Positions 26,886-36,388 of a stretch of 64,000 bases of DNA are shown here, piece after piece. The first letter of the stretch is position 1. Every line of letters starts with the position of its first letter. The notes under the pieces were generated by a model. It saw only the letters and a program-made list of their open reading frames with translations. It searched no databases and was not told the DNA's origin. The DNA lies in assembly GCA_963706315.1 (NCBI GenBank), contig CAVPMA010000019.1, forward strand, positions 298,746 to 362,745. Reading direction: 5' to 3'. Position numbers and translations under genes: made by a program. Origin of the DNA: CALMEC01 sp963706315 (lineage in GTDB: Bacteria > Actinomycetota > Thermoleophilia > Miltoncostaeales > Miltoncostaeaceae).

Positions 26886-28472
26886 GTGGACGACGTTGAC
26901 TACCTGATCATCGGGGGCGGCACAACGGGATGCATCCTCGCAAACCGCCTCACGGAGTCCGGTCGCCATCGAGTGATCCTCGTCGAGACCGGCGGCGAGC
27001 CCCGCAGCCCGTTCATCCGCATCCCAGCGGGTTTCGGCCACCTGCTGCGCAACCCGAGGTACAACTGGGGCTACGGGTCCGTGCCCGATCCGGACACCGA
27101 CAACCGGGTGATCCCCATACCCAGCGGCCGCGGGCTGGGCGGGTCGGGCCTCATCAACGGGATGGTGTACGTGCGCGGCCAGCCGGCTGACTACGACGGG
27201 TGGGCCGCCGCCGGGGCGACAGGCTGGGCGTACGCGGACGTCGAGCCGTACTTCCGACGCGTCGAGGATTACGCGCAGGGCGGGCGGGGACGGGGACGCG
27301 GCGGGCCGGTGCACCTCACCCAGGTTCGGGAACGGTTCCCCGTGGCCGACGCCTTCCTCCGGGCCGCGGTGGAGGACGGCGGTCGCCTCGTGGAGGACTA
27401 CAACCTCGAGCAGGCGGGGTTCGGCTACTACCAGGTCAACCAGTACCGGGGTCGCCGCTGGAGCCCGTACGACGCGTACCTGGCTCCCGCCCGCGGACGA
27501 CCGAACCTCACGGTCATGACCCACACCCATGCGCTCGCTCTCACCTTCGATGGTGGCCGGTGCACCGGCGCCACGGTCAGGCGCGGAGGGTCTGACCATC
27601 ACCTCCGGGCTCGACGCGAGGTGATCCTGACCGCAGGGGCGATCCGCACACCCCAGATTCTCGAGCTCTCCGGGATCGGGCAGGCGGAACTGCTGAGATC
27701 CATCGACGTGCCCGTCCGGCACGAGCTACCGGGGGTCGGCGAGAACTACCACGACCACTACGCCCTGCGCGTGAACTGGAGGCTCCGCGGAGTCCGCAGC
27801 CTCAACGAGTCCACGCGGGGCTGGCGGCTGGCGGCCGCGGTCGCCCAATACCTGGTGCGGCGCACCGGGATTCTCACGCTGGGGCCGGCGCTTTGCCACG
27901 GATTCGTCACGACCGACCCCCGAGAGGACCGTCCGGACGTGCAGTTCCTGTTCATGCACGCCAGCTACGAGAATGCCGCCAGGCGCGTGCTCGACCGGAA
28001 GCCGGGCATGACGATCGGGATCATCCAGCAGCGGCCACGCTCGGTCGGGTCGGTCCACAGCGTCTCCGCCGATCCCTTCCGACCGCCCGCGATCCACCCG
28101 CGGTTCATGAGCGATCCTGATGACCACAGGCGCGTGGTCGCCGCCATCCGGATCGCGCGCCGCCTGGTGACCCGCCCCTCACTGGCCCCGCTTGTCGAGC
28201 GCGAGATGAACCCGGGTCCCGCCGCCACAGACGACGCCGCGCTGCTCGCCTGGGCCCGGGCAACGGGCCAGACGCTCTACCACTCGTCCGGCACATGCCG
28301 TATGGGGAGCGACGACGGGGCGGTGGTGGACACCCACCTTCGCCTGCGTGGCGTTGAGGGCCTGCGGGTTGCCGACGCGTCCGTCATGCCGACGATCACC
28401 TCGGGCAACATCCACGCGCCGGTGATGATGATCGCAGAGCGCGCATCGGACATGATCCTGGCCGACACCTGA
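26886..28472 (+). CDS. GMC-family FAD oxidoreductase (choline dehydrogenase-like)
   Basis: A 528-residue flavoenzyme with GTG start and GGAG nine bases upstream. The FAD-binding dinucleotide motif is YLIIGGGTTGCILANRL, the GMC signature GRGLGGSGLINGMVYVRG, and the second signature LTAGAIRTPQILELSGIG. The C-terminal active-site region has YHSSGTCRMG (catalytic His) and TSGNIHAPVMMIAE. Oxidises primary alcohols, with electrons passed to a quinone, cytochrome or O2. Substrate unknown; no cytochrome partner lies next to it. Confidence 0.9.
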   Translation: MDDVDYLIIGGGTTGCILANRLTESGRHRVILVETGGEPRSPFIRIPAGFGHLLRNPRYNWGYGSVPDPDTDNRVIPIPSGRGLGGSGLINGMVYVRGQPADYDGWAAAGATGWAYADVEPYFRRVEDYAQGGRGRGRGGPVHLTQVRERFPVADAFLRAAVEDGGRLVEDYNLEQAGFGYYQVNQYRGRRWSPYDAYLAPARGRPNLTVMTHTHALALTFDGGRCTGATVRRGGSDHHLRARREVILTAGAIRTPQILELSGIGQAELLRSIDVPVRHELPGVGENYHDHYALRVNWRLRGVRSLNESTRGWRLAAAVAQYLVRRTGILTLGPALCHGFVTTDPREDRPDVQFLFMHASYENAARRVLDRKPGMTIGIIQQRPRSVGSVHSVSADPFRPPAIHPRFMSDPDDHRRVVAAIRIARRLVTRPSLAPLVEREMNPGPAATDDAALLAWARATGQTLYHSSGTCRMGSDDGAVVDTHLRLRGVEGLRVADASVMPTITSGNIHAPVMMIAERASDMILADT

Positions 28473-29043
28473 ACTCCGACGTGAGCGCCACCTCTCAGCG
28501 GGCGGGTCTGCCACCCGAAGAGGGGTTCTCTTCCACACCCCGCAAGTCGGAATGTCACGGACTCCGAGAAGCGGGGCCCATTCGCCCGGACGTTGGAAGC
28601 CGCAAAGACGCCGAAAGTGGTGTTTTGCAGGGACTTTGTTCCCGCTCGGAGTGTACCGGGATCGAAGATCCGGACCCCCCTCACTGAGTCAAATCCCTGC
28701 AAAGCGATCACTTCAAGAATGCAAGCAATGCAGTGAGGGCCGGTGCGGTGATGCACGGGTGATGCACGGCCGGGGGGACCATTTCCTCTCCGGGCCCCGC
28801 GGGCGGCTTCCAGCTGAGTCGCCTTCGTCGTCACCCAGACGACCTCTACGGGTCGGTCGGGCTTGCCGCATCGAGCCCAGCGGCGGCCCGTGCGAGACGA
28901 CCACGTGCCGAGTGGACGCAATGGTGTTACTCGATCGGTCGTCCGACTAGAGTTGCAGGGCTTGAAGCCGGTCGGCTGACCGAGTCGCGTGCCCCGCGCG
29001 GCGTGGTCGGCGCCCGGGCGGTAGGGGACAACCGGAGGGCGAC
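28473..29043. other. Intergenic stretch with an inverted repeat and repeat-family end
   Basis: Contains TTTTGCAGGGACTTTG at 28623-28638 and its near-perfect complement CAAATCCCTGCAAAG at 28690-28704, enclosing CCGGGATCGAAGATCCGG. The end of the dispersed dyad block (GGGGGGACCATTTCCTC) lies at 28775-28791. No gene. The TTTGCAGGG word also appears beside tRNA-Lys-like fragments. Confidence 0.5.
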
Positions 29044-30759
29044 ATGGCACGAAAGAGCGTGGTGATCCGGCTGGCCGGCGAGTCCGGCGAGGGGGTCATC
29101 TCCTCGGGTGACATCCTCACCCAGGCCGCGGCGCGACGCGGCTACTGGACGCAGACGTTCCGAACGTACCCGGCCGAGATCAAGGGCGGGCCCTGCATGT
29201 ACCAGGTGCGCATCGGCGAGGAGCGCATCCACAGTCACGGAAAGTGGGTCGACCTGCTCGTCTGCTTCAACCAGGAGGCGTGGGACCTACACCACGGCGC
29301 CCTCCACCCCGACGGGGTGATCCTCTACGACGACACCGCGTGCGAGATCCCGGCGGACTACCTTCCGCGCGCCCGGCCGGTGCGGATGGACAAGCTCGCG
29401 AAAGAGATCGGCGGCTCGACCAGGGCGAAGAACATGGTGGCGGTCGGCGCGGTCTCCGCCGTAATCAGCTTTGACACGACGCCCATCGAGGAGTTCGTGC
29501 TGCGCCGCTTCGCCCACAAGCAGGGCGTCGCCGACGCGAACATCGCGGCGCTGAACGCGGGGGCGGGCGAGGCCGCCGACCTGGCAGGCACGCTCGCGAT
29601 CACGGACGCCGTCGAGGCGGAGGAGGACCGCATCCTCATCTCGGGCAACCAGGCGATCAGCGTCGGTGCGGTCGCCGCCGGCGTCGACTACTTCGCCGGC
29701 TACCCGATCACCCCGGCGTCGGACATCCTGGAGTGGCTGTCGGCCCGCCTACCCGGCGTCGGGGGCATCACGATCCAGTGCGAGGACGAGATCGCCTCAC
29801 TGTCGTCGGTGATCGGCGCCTCCTTCACCGGCGCGCGGGCCATGACCGCGACCTCTGGCCCGGGCCTCTCACTCATGTCCGAGCTGATCGGCTACGCCGG
29901 TATGGCTGAGATCCCCTGCGTCATCGTCGACGCCCAGCGCGGCGGCCCCTCGACAGGTCTCCCGACGAAGACCGAGCAGTCCGACCTCGAGCACGCCCTC
30001 TACGGCGGGCACGGGGAGGCGCCCCGGGTGGTGATCGCCCCGGTCTCGGTCGAGGACTGCTTCTGGGCCACGGTCGAGGCCTTCAACTACGCGGAGCGGT
30101 TCCAGGTACCGGTGATCATCCTCACCGACCAGGGGCTGGCGACGCGGCTCGAGGTCATCACCCGGCCGGACGAGTCGAAGGTGGAGCGGTGGGAGCGCAA
30201 GACCTCCGCCGGCGTCGAGCCGGAGGAGTACCGCCGCTACGAGCTGACCGGCGACGGCGTCTCGCCGATGGGCGTGCCGGGGGAGGACGGCGGCCAGTAC
30301 GTCGCGACGGGCATCTCCCACGACGAGTACGGCCACCCGGCGTACACACCTGACATCGTCGTCCCGATGCAGGAGAAGCGCTGGGCGAAGCTCGAGCCGC
30401 TCAAGAACGGCCTCGTCCGTCACGCATGCCACGGCGACCAACAGCCGGAGATCGCGATCATCGGGTTCGGCTCCACGTTCGGCCCGGTTTGGGAGGCGAT
30501 CGATCTGCTCGCCGCGGAGGGGCGCTCGATCGGGGCCTTCTACCCGAGGGTGCTCGGACCGTTCCCGGTCGACATTGTCAAGACCTTTACCGCCCGCGCG
30601 AAGCGCGTCATCGTTCCCGAGGTCAACTTCACCGGCCAGCTCGCCCGGCTCATCAGGGCCGAGGTGGGCATCCAGGTCGAGAGCCACGCCAAGTGCGACG
30701 GGCTTCCGTTCACCGCGGAGGACATCCACGACATCGTGACCCAGGAGGCCGCACAGTGA
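29044..30759 (+). CDS. korA: 2-oxoacid:ferredoxin oxidoreductase subunit alpha
   Basis: A 571-residue gamma-alpha fusion subunit of the KorAB type, which oxidatively decarboxylates 2-oxoglutarate (or another 2-oxoacid) to the acyl-CoA and reduces ferredoxin. The N-terminal gamma domain has RLAGESGEGVISSGDILTQA and TYPAEIKGGP. The alpha domain begins near residue 205 with YFAGYPITPASDILEWL, followed by GPGLSLMSELIGYAGMAEIP and the end block IGFGSTFGPVWEA. Its stop overlaps the start of korB by three bases. It begins a two-gene operon. Confidence 0.93.
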   Translation: MARKSVVIRLAGESGEGVISSGDILTQAAARRGYWTQTFRTYPAEIKGGPCMYQVRIGEERIHSHGKWVDLLVCFNQEAWDLHHGALHPDGVILYDDTACEIPADYLPRARPVRMDKLAKEIGGSTRAKNMVAVGAVSAVISFDTTPIEEFVLRRFAHKQGVADANIAALNAGAGEAADLAGTLAITDAVEAEEDRILISGNQAISVGAVAAGVDYFAGYPITPASDILEWLSARLPGVGGITIQCEDEIASLSSVIGASFTGARAMTATSGPGLSLMSELIGYAGMAEIPCVIVDAQRGGPSTGLPTKTEQSDLEHALYGGHGEAPRVVIAPVSVEDCFWATVEAFNYAERFQVPVIILTDQGLATRLEVITRPDESKVERWERKTSAGVEPEEYRRYELTGDGVSPMGVPGEDGGQYVATGISHDEYGHPAYTPDIVVPMQEKRWAKLEPLKNGLVRHACHGDQQPEIAIIGFGSTFGPVWEAIDLLAAEGRSIGAFYPRVLGPFPVDIVKTFTARAKRVIVPEVNFTGQLARLIRAEVGIQVESHAKCDGLPFTAEDIHDIVTQEAAQ

Positions 30760-31628
30760 GCACCGTCAAGCGCGCGCCGAACGACTACAAGTCAGACCTC
30801 AAGCCGATCTGGTGTCCCGGCTGCGGAGACTTCGGCGTCCTCGCGTCGCTGTACCGCGCGTTCGCGCAGCTCGAGCTGGACCCGGCGAGGACCGTGATCG
30901 TCTCGGGGATCGGCTGCTCCAGCCGTCTGCCCGGGTTCGTCTCGACCTACGGAGTGCACACCCTGCACGGGCGCCCGCTCCCGGTCGCGATGGGCGTCAA
31001 GCTCGCGAACCCGAAGCTCACGGTCATCGCGGTTGGCGGCGACGGCGACGCCTTCGCGATTGGCGCGGGGCACTTCCCGCACGCCGCCCGGCGCAACGTC
31101 GACATCCTTTACTTGGTGATGGACAACGAGACCTACGGCCTCACGAAGGGACAGGTGTCGCCGACCTCGCTGTTCGAGCAGAAGGCCCCGTCGACACCGT
31201 ACGGCAACCTGGAGCAGCCGCTCAACACGCTCGGGTTCGCCGTCGCGAGCGGCGCGTCCTTCGTCGCGCGCGGCGCGTCCTTCGACACCAAGGCCCTCAC
31301 CGAGTTGATCGTCCAGGGCATCGAGCACCCCGGCTTCGCGTTCATCGACGCCCTCTCTCCCTGTGTGGTATTCAACAACCACCAGGAGGAGTGGAAGGAG
31401 CAGGTCAGCGACGTCGCCCCGGAACACGACGTCACCGACAAGGTCGCGGCGTTCGACCTGGCGCTGCGCGGCGGTTTCAAGCTGGGGATCATCTACAAAG
31501 AGTTGCGCCCGACGCTGATCGACCGCTACCAGGGCCTCCTCGCGAACGCGAAGGAGTCGACGCTCGGCACGATGCTCGACGGCTTCAACGCCCGCAAGGG
31601 CGTGGCGATCGGCAAGCCGATCGCCTAG
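30756..31628 (+). CDS. korB: 2-oxoacid:ferredoxin oxidoreductase subunit beta
   Basis: A 290-residue thiamine-diphosphate subunit from GTG 30756 (GTGA overlap with korA). IWCPGCGDFGVL and SGIGCSSRLPGF carry cysteines for the [4Fe-4S] cluster; the ThDP motif is VGGDGDAFAIGAGHF, ending in MDNETYGLTKGQVSPTS. The last part gives the conserved ALSPCVVFNN with the further Cys. Together with KorA it completes the enzyme. A ferredoxin gene is encoded at 51962 but is not linked. A repeat-family block begins at the stop codon. Confidence 0.93.
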   Translation: MSTVKRAPNDYKSDLKPIWCPGCGDFGVLASLYRAFAQLELDPARTVIVSGIGCSSRLPGFVSTYGVHTLHGRPLPVAMGVKLANPKLTVIAVGGDGDAFAIGAGHFPHAARRNVDILYLVMDNETYGLTKGQVSPTSLFEQKAPSTPYGNLEQPLNTLGFAVASGASFVARGASFDTKALTELIVQGIEHPGFAFIDALSPCVVFNNHQEEWKEQVSDVAPEHDVTDKVAAFDLALRGGFKLGIIYKELRPTLIDRYQGLLANAKESTLGTMLDGFNARKGVAIGKPIA

Positions 31629-31688
31629 CTCCCGGCCTCGGGAGCGGAGACGGCGCGGGAGGGGGGACCATTTCTTCTTTCGGCGGCA
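31627..31688 (+). repeat. Dispersed repeat, dyad block only
   Basis: CTCCCGGCCTCGGGAGCGGA, then GGCGCGGGAGGGGGGACC and ATTTCTTCTTTCGGCGGC, overlapping the korB stop. It lacks the GGGCAACA doublet. CTCCCGGCCTCGGGAG is itself a near-perfect hairpin and could act as a transcript end. Confidence 0.65.
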
Positions 31689-31753
31689 TTGGCAGGCAAG
31701 CGCCCGTCTCGTAAAGCAGGAATATTCCCCATCTGTCGCCCCCGGGAGCAGCC

Positions 31754-32672
31754 ATGCGTGCAGTCGCCATCACAGAGCAGTCCTCCCGCCCCGAGGTCAC
31801 TGAGATCCCGACTCCGAGCACCGGGAGATGGCCAGGTGCTGGTGCGGGTGCAGGCTTCCTCCCTCAACGGGTTCGACATCGCGGTCGCAAACGGGATGCT
31901 CGTCGGGATGATGGAGCACCGATACCCGGTCGTCCTGGGCAAGGACTTCGCCGGCGTCGTTGAAACCGTCGGCACGGGTAGCGACCGGTTCGCGGTCGGC
32001 GATGCGGTGTTCGGCGTCGTAATGACCCCGTACCTCGGCGAAGGCGCTCACGCGGAGTACCTCGCCGTCAGCGACCAGTACGGCATCGCCAGAATCCCTA
32101 AGGGTGTCGACGTCGCCTCGGCCGGTGCCCTCGGCCTCGCAGGTGCTGCCGCCCTCGGCGTGCTCGACGCGCTCGACCTACAGCCTGGGACGACCGTGCT
32201 GGTGGTCGGTGCCACCGGCGGCGTCGGTTCGATCGTCACTCAGTACGCCGCCGCAGCGGGCGCTCGGGTAATCGCCACCGCACAGCCGGGGGGGGGCCGA
32301 CTTCGTCCGCGACCACGGAGCCACCGACATCGTCAGCCCCCAGGGCGACCTCGCCGCCCAGGTCACGGCGCTCGCGCCGGCCGGTGTCGACGCGATCGCG
32401 CACCTCGCCGGCGACCCGAGCGCGTTGGTCGGTCTGCTCGCGCCCACAGGCCGCCTCGCCTCCACCCTCGGCTTCGGCGCCGAGCAGCACTCGTCCGCCG
32501 TCGCGGTTATGGCCAACCCCGACACCGCCACCCTCGAGCGCCTGGCCCGCGAGTCGCCGACGGGTGGCTGCGGGTCACCATCACCACGACCGTTGAACTT
32601 GCCGACGTCCCTGCTGCCGTCGCCGCATTCCCGCAGGGCACGCTCGGCAAGCAGGCCGTCCGGCTCGGCTGA
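31754..32672 (+). pseudogene. Zinc-independent quinone oxidoreductase-like (MDR), three frameshifts
   Basis: Starts MRAVAITEQSSRPEVTEIPT from ATG 31754. The frame shifts near 31830 into GQVLVRVQASSLNGFDIAVA with GKDFAGVVETVGTG and the NADPH-binding VVGATGGVGSIVTQYAA. At the nine-G run 32288-32296 it shifts to GADFVRDHGATDIVSP, and again near 32565 to RVTITTTVELADVPAAV, ending at 32672. The assembled product of about 305 residues is a complete NADP-dependent medium-chain dehydrogenase/reductase without zinc ligands. The homopolymer position of one shift suggests sequence error; otherwise it is dead. Confidence 0.78.
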
Positions 32673-32768
32673 GGGGGCACGGCACTGATACGGGTCACGG
32701 TGGTTGGGGCCACCGGGAAGATCGGTCGGCTCGTTGGGGCAGAGCCGAGGGTTTAGGGTCCCCCCCAT

Positions 32769-32830
32769 CCGTGCTCCCGGCCTCGGGGGAGGGGACGGTG
32801 TGGGAGGGGGGACCATTTCCTCTTCGGCTC
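32769..32830 (+). repeat. Dispersed repeat, dyad block only
   Basis: CTCCCGGCCTCGGGGGAG, then GACGGTGTGGGAGGGG and GGACCATTTCCTCTTCGGC. Same end block as at 960-977. Lies between the broken oxidoreductase and the histidine kinase. Confidence 0.65.
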
Positions 32831-32916
32831 CCTTCGGCAGACAAGAGCGGCCCATGCTCCCGCCTTTCCGCGCGAGCACGGATGCCCCGCAGCCAAGCCC
32901 GTGCGAGAGTGCCGCC

Positions 32917-34908
32917 ATGCGCTGGCCTCTCGCCTCCGCGTGGGCGATCGCCGTGACATTGGCGACGGCGCTCGCCGGGGTTGCGGTCCTTTGGTCTCGG
33001 GCGCCCGACCCGCCGTCGGTCGGTCAGGCAATCGTCGAGGGCGGTACCGCTGTGGCCATGGTGGTGGCGGGGGTCCTGATCGCGCGGCGCCGTCCTCGAA
33101 ACGCCGTCGGGGCGGTGCTCGCTCTCCTGGGGGCCGCCGCGGCGATCGACCTGGTGGCCGCGGTCTGGGCCGCGGCGGCCAGCGCCGGCGACGTCGGCGG
33201 AGCGGGCTGGGCCGTGGCGCCACTCCAGGGCACCTGGGTCCTCTTCTTCCTCGCCCTGGCCTGGCTCGCGCTCCTCTTTCCCGACGGCCGTCCGCCCTCG
33301 CCTCGCTGGCGTGCGCCGGTCGCGGTCGCCCCGGTGGCCGTCCTGCTCATCTTGGCTGGCGGCCTTCTCGCTCCGGAGACCTTCGACGCACCGTACGCCG
33401 CCGTTGCCCATCCGGTCGCGACCTTGCCGGCGCCGACCGCGGGCGCGTTTCGCTTGGTCGGTCTGTTGCTGCTCCTCGGGACGCTCGTGCTTGCCGCCGC
33501 CGCGATTGCGGTTCGCGCTCGCCGCGCCACGGGGGTAGAGCGCATGCAGATGAAGTGGCTCGCCGTCGCCGCCCCGCTCGTCCCGCTGGCCGTGGCCGCC
33601 GCCCTGATCGAGGCCGTGGTCACGGGTGACGTTGGCGTGGTCGGCGCGGTCGCGCTCTGGCTCTGCATCCTCGCCCTTCCGGCGGCGGTATCGGTCGCCA
33701 TGCTGCGACACGGCCTGTACGACGTCGACCGTCTCATCAGCCGCACGCTGGCCTGGGCGCTGCTGACGATCCTCCTCGCCGCGCTGTTCGCCGCGGTGGC
33801 GCTGACGGTGGCGCTGGGCGTTGGTGGGCGGTCGGCCGTCGGCACAGGCGTCGCGGCGTTAGCGATCGCTGCGGCGTTCGGGCCGCTGCGCCGGCGGCTG
33901 CAGCGCGCGCTCGACCGGAGGTTCGACCGCGATGCCTTCCACGCGGTCGCCTCCGTCGAGGCCTTCACGCGAGAGCTTCGGGATGGGCGCGCCGAGCCGG
34001 ACGGGATCGAGGAGGTGCTCCGGCGCGCCCTGGGCGATCCCGGTCTGCGGCTTTTCGTGTGGCTGCCCGACGGCGAGACGCACGTCGACATGGCGGGCGC
34101 ATCACACCCGGCGTTCGAGGCTGGTGACGGGCGCTCACTGACGGTGGTAAGGCGCGGCGAGCAGGCGGTCGCGGTGGTCCAGCACGACGCGCGCCTCGAT
34201 GCGCGGCCGCGCCTGGTGGCCGACGTACTCCGGGCCGCGGCGCTCCCCTTGGAGGTCGCTCGCCTCGGGGGCGAGGTGCGGCGCCGACTCGCCGAAGTCA
34301 GGGAGAGCCGCATCCGCATCGTCCGCGCGGGCTACGAGGAGCGCCGGCGCCTCGAGCGGGACCTGCACGACGGCGCGCAGCAGGGCCTTGTGGCGCTCGG
34401 CATGAAGCTCCGTCGGCTGCAGCGTCGCCTCGCGGGCGCCGATCCCGACGCTGGCGCGGCGCTCGACGACGCGGTCGACGAGATCGGGCGTACGGTGACC
34501 GGGCTGCGCGAGATCGCGCGTGGACTGCGCCCCGGGGCCCTCGACGGCGGCCTCCGCCCGGCGCTCGAGGAGCTCGCCCGCCGCACACCGATCGCGATGC
34601 GGGTGGACGCTCCGGTCGATCTGGTTTCCGACGAAGTCCAGATCGCTGCCTACTACGTGGCGTGCGAAGCCGTGGCCAACGCCGTGAAGCACGCGGGCGC
34701 GAACCGTATCGTCGTACAGGCCCATCGCGAGGACGGCGGGCTGCGGGTCTCGGTCGCCGACGACGGCGTCGGGGGAGCGGTGAGCGTGGCCGGCGGCGGT
34801 CTCGCCGGGCTGGCCGACCGCGTCGCGGCACACGGGGGATCCCTGCAGCTTGAGAGCCCTCCTGGGGCCGGGACGCGAGTCGAGGTGGTTCTGCCCTGCG
34901 CATCGTGA
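32917..34908 (+). CDS. NarL-type sensor histidine kinase, multi-pass membrane
   Basis: A 663-residue kinase. ATG 32917 is chosen because the first membrane helix (AWAIAVTLATALAGVAVLW) follows at once; upstream in-frame sequence is repeat DNA. Eight or more hydrophobic segments fill residues 1-330, then a GAF-like linker, then a HisKA_3 dimerisation helix (RRRLERDLHDGAQQGLVALG, phospho-acceptor His484) and an HATPase domain with CEAVANAVKHAGANRI and VADDGVGGA. It overlaps the response regulator by four bases, so the pair is a coupled two-component system. Signal unknown. Confidence 0.9.
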   Translation: MRWPLASAWAIAVTLATALAGVAVLWSRAPDPPSVGQAIVEGGTAVAMVVAGVLIARRRPRNAVGAVLALLGAAAAIDLVAAVWAAAASAGDVGGAGWAVAPLQGTWVLFFLALAWLALLFPDGRPPSPRWRAPVAVAPVAVLLILAGGLLAPETFDAPYAAVAHPVATLPAPTAGAFRLVGLLLLLGTLVLAAAAIAVRARRATGVERMQMKWLAVAAPLVPLAVAAALIEAVVTGDVGVVGAVALWLCILALPAAVSVAMLRHGLYDVDRLISRTLAWALLTILLAALFAAVALTVALGVGGRSAVGTGVAALAIAAAFGPLRRRLQRALDRRFDRDAFHAVASVEAFTRELRDGRAEPDGIEEVLRRALGDPGLRLFVWLPDGETHVDMAGASHPAFEAGDGRSLTVVRRGEQAVAVVQHDARLDARPRLVADVLRAAALPLEVARLGGEVRRRLAEVRESRIRIVRAGYEERRRLERDLHDGAQQGLVALGMKLRRLQRRLAGADPDAGAALDDAVDEIGRTVTGLREIARGLRPGALDGGLRPALEELARRTPIAMRVDAPVDLVSDEVQIAAYYVACEAVANAVKHAGANRIVVQAHREDGGLRVSVADDGVGGAVSVAGGGLAGLADRVAAHGGSLQLESPPGAGTRVEVVLPCAS

Positions 34909-35540
34909 TCGGAGAGGACTCAGCGCTGTTCCGAGAAGGCCTCGCGCTCTTGCTGCGCGACGCCGGGCACGAGATCGTCGCCGCGGTCGGCGACGCCGAC
35001 GCCGTGCTCGTCGCCGTCCAACGTGAGCGACCCGAACTCGCCGTCGTCGACGTGAGGATGCCGCCCGGCGGCGACGACGACGGGGCCCGCGCCGCCGCCG
35101 AGATCCGCCGCCGTCACCCCGAGATCGGGGTGATGCTGCTCTCGCAACACATCGAGACCCGGCATGTCCTCGACCTCGTCGCCGAAGGAGGCTTCGGCTA
35201 CCTGCTGAAAGACCGGGTCCTGGACGTCGACGAGTTCCTCGACGCCCTCCGGCGAGTGGGTGCGGGAGGATCGGCGCTCGACCCCGAGGTCGTGGCCGGC
35301 CTCCTGGCGACTCAGCGTGAGGATCCCGTCGCCGCACTGACCCCTCGCGAGCGCGAGGTGCTCGCCCTCGTGGCCGAGGGGCGCACGAACGCGGGGATCG
35401 CTCGCGCGCTCTGGCTCACCGACCGGACCGTGGAAAGCCACGTGCGAAGCATTCTCAGCAAGCTCGACCTGCCGGATTCCGACGAGCACCACCGGCGTGT
35501 GCTGGCCGTGCTCGCCTACCTGCGCGCCGTCGGGACGTAG
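34905..35540 (+). CDS. NarL/FixJ-family response regulator
   Basis: A 211-residue receiver plus LuxR-type HTH regulator. The receiver has IGEDSALFREGLALLL (acidic pocket), VVDVRMPPG with the phosphorylatable Asp, and GYLLKDRV with the conserved Lys. The C-terminal HTH is LTPREREVLALVAEGRTNAG and DRTVESHVRSILSKL. Annotated from GTG 34905, which overlaps the kinase stop. Starting there trims the first beta strand, so a CTG at 34896 (giving LRIVIGED) may be the true start. Confidence 0.9.
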   Translation: MIGEDSALFREGLALLLRDAGHEIVAAVGDADAVLVAVQRERPELAVVDVRMPPGGDDDGARAAAEIRRRHPEIGVMLLSQHIETRHVLDLVAEGGFGYLLKDRVLDVDEFLDALRRVGAGGSALDPEVVAGLLATQREDPVAALTPREREVLALVAEGRTNAGIARALWLTDRTVESHVRSILSKLDLPDSDEHHRRVLAVLAYLRAVGT

Positions 35541-35639
35541 CACCTCAGCACCACCACGCAGGGCGGCCCAGCGGTGGCCCCGATGACGCGGGGTCGGGTC
35601 GTCCGCGACGCTGGGCAACACACCGACCTCGGAGGAACC

Positions 35640-35942
35640 ATGACCACCACCGCTCGTAACGTCGACGTGGCCCCGCAGACCGCCCGTCCCCGGACCGCGC
35701 TCCTCTCGCTCCTCTTGGCGATCCTCGCCGTGCCCGGCGTCACCATGGCCTGGGACCTTCCCGCCGGCGGCGTGTGGATCGGCCTGCCGCTCGGGGCGGC
35801 CGCCATCGCAGTGGGCGGCCGCGCACGCCGCGACCCAGCGGCGAGCCCCCGGGGCCGCCGCATCGCCGCCTGGGCGATGGGGCTGGCGGCGCTCTGCCTT
35901 CTCTCCATGGCGATCTACGTCATCGCCGCCGCATTCAGCTGA
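35640..35942 (+). CDS. Small membrane protein, DUF4190-like
   Basis: A 100-residue protein from ATG 35640 with GGAGGAACC upstream. Two or three hydrophobic segments: LLSLLLAILAVPGVTMAW, GVWIGLPLGAAAIAVGG and AAWAMGLAALCLLSMAIYVI, with a basic linker (GRARRD...SPRGRR) between. The pattern fits DUF4190-like actinobacterial proteins. It lies 100 bases after the response regulator and ends at a strong terminator, so it may be the third gene or a target of the two-component operon. Confidence 0.75.
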   Translation: MTTTARNVDVAPQTARPRTALLSLLLAILAVPGVTMAWDLPAGGVWIGLPLGAAAIAVGGRARRDPAASPRGRRIAAWAMGLAALCLLSMAIYVIAAAFS

Positions 35943-35950
35943 GGGCACTT

Positions 35951-35982
35951 CCGGGGGTTCGGCCGAAGGGCCGAACCCCCGG
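35951..35982 (+). terminator. Strong hairpin terminator
   Basis: CCGGGGGTTCGGCC and GGCCGAACCCCCGG form a perfect 14-bp stem with a four-base loop, eight bases past the stop of the small membrane protein. There is no clear T run, common in GC-rich genomes. Confidence 0.8.
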
Positions 35983-36042
35983 TTGGGGCTCGGAGACACC
36001 TCGGCGGCCGAGGCCACAGGCATCGCCGCGGTCCCCTTCCGA

Positions 36043-36093
36043 GTTAACACGACCCAAGATCGACGCGTCCCAGTTCGAATCTGGGTCCCGCCA
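36043..36093 (+). repeat. tRNA 3'-half fragment (different tRNA)
   Basis: A perfect T-arm CCCAG TTCGAAT CTGGG is followed by TCCCGCC and A, exactly a tRNA 3' end. The upstream sequence lacks a matching GGCGGGA 5' acceptor and anticodon arm, so it is a truncated tRNA and probably an attachment-site remnant. AGAAGCCCTGTAAGAAACGG follows, like the sequence beside the IS at 11907. Confidence 0.6.
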
Positions 36094-36388
36094 CTTCAGA
36101 AGCCCTGTAAGAAACGGGGTTTCTCTCGTCGCACCGAGCCATCCCGAATCGGCGGTTGTACGTGTCGATGCGGTGCGGGACGGTGCGGGCGCGTCCCGGA
36201 CGGTGCGGGAGGGATCCGTTCCCTCTTCAACCCCTTCCTCATCGAGGCCGACGCTCATGCGGTCCGGGCTTTTCGCGCGATTGACCGGGTTCACCGAGTG
36301 TGGAAGGTTGACTCGACTGGCCACCGGGTCCGCTCGCACACTCGATGTGCGGTGCCGGTGGTCCGACCCCGAGCAACGGAGCATCGTC

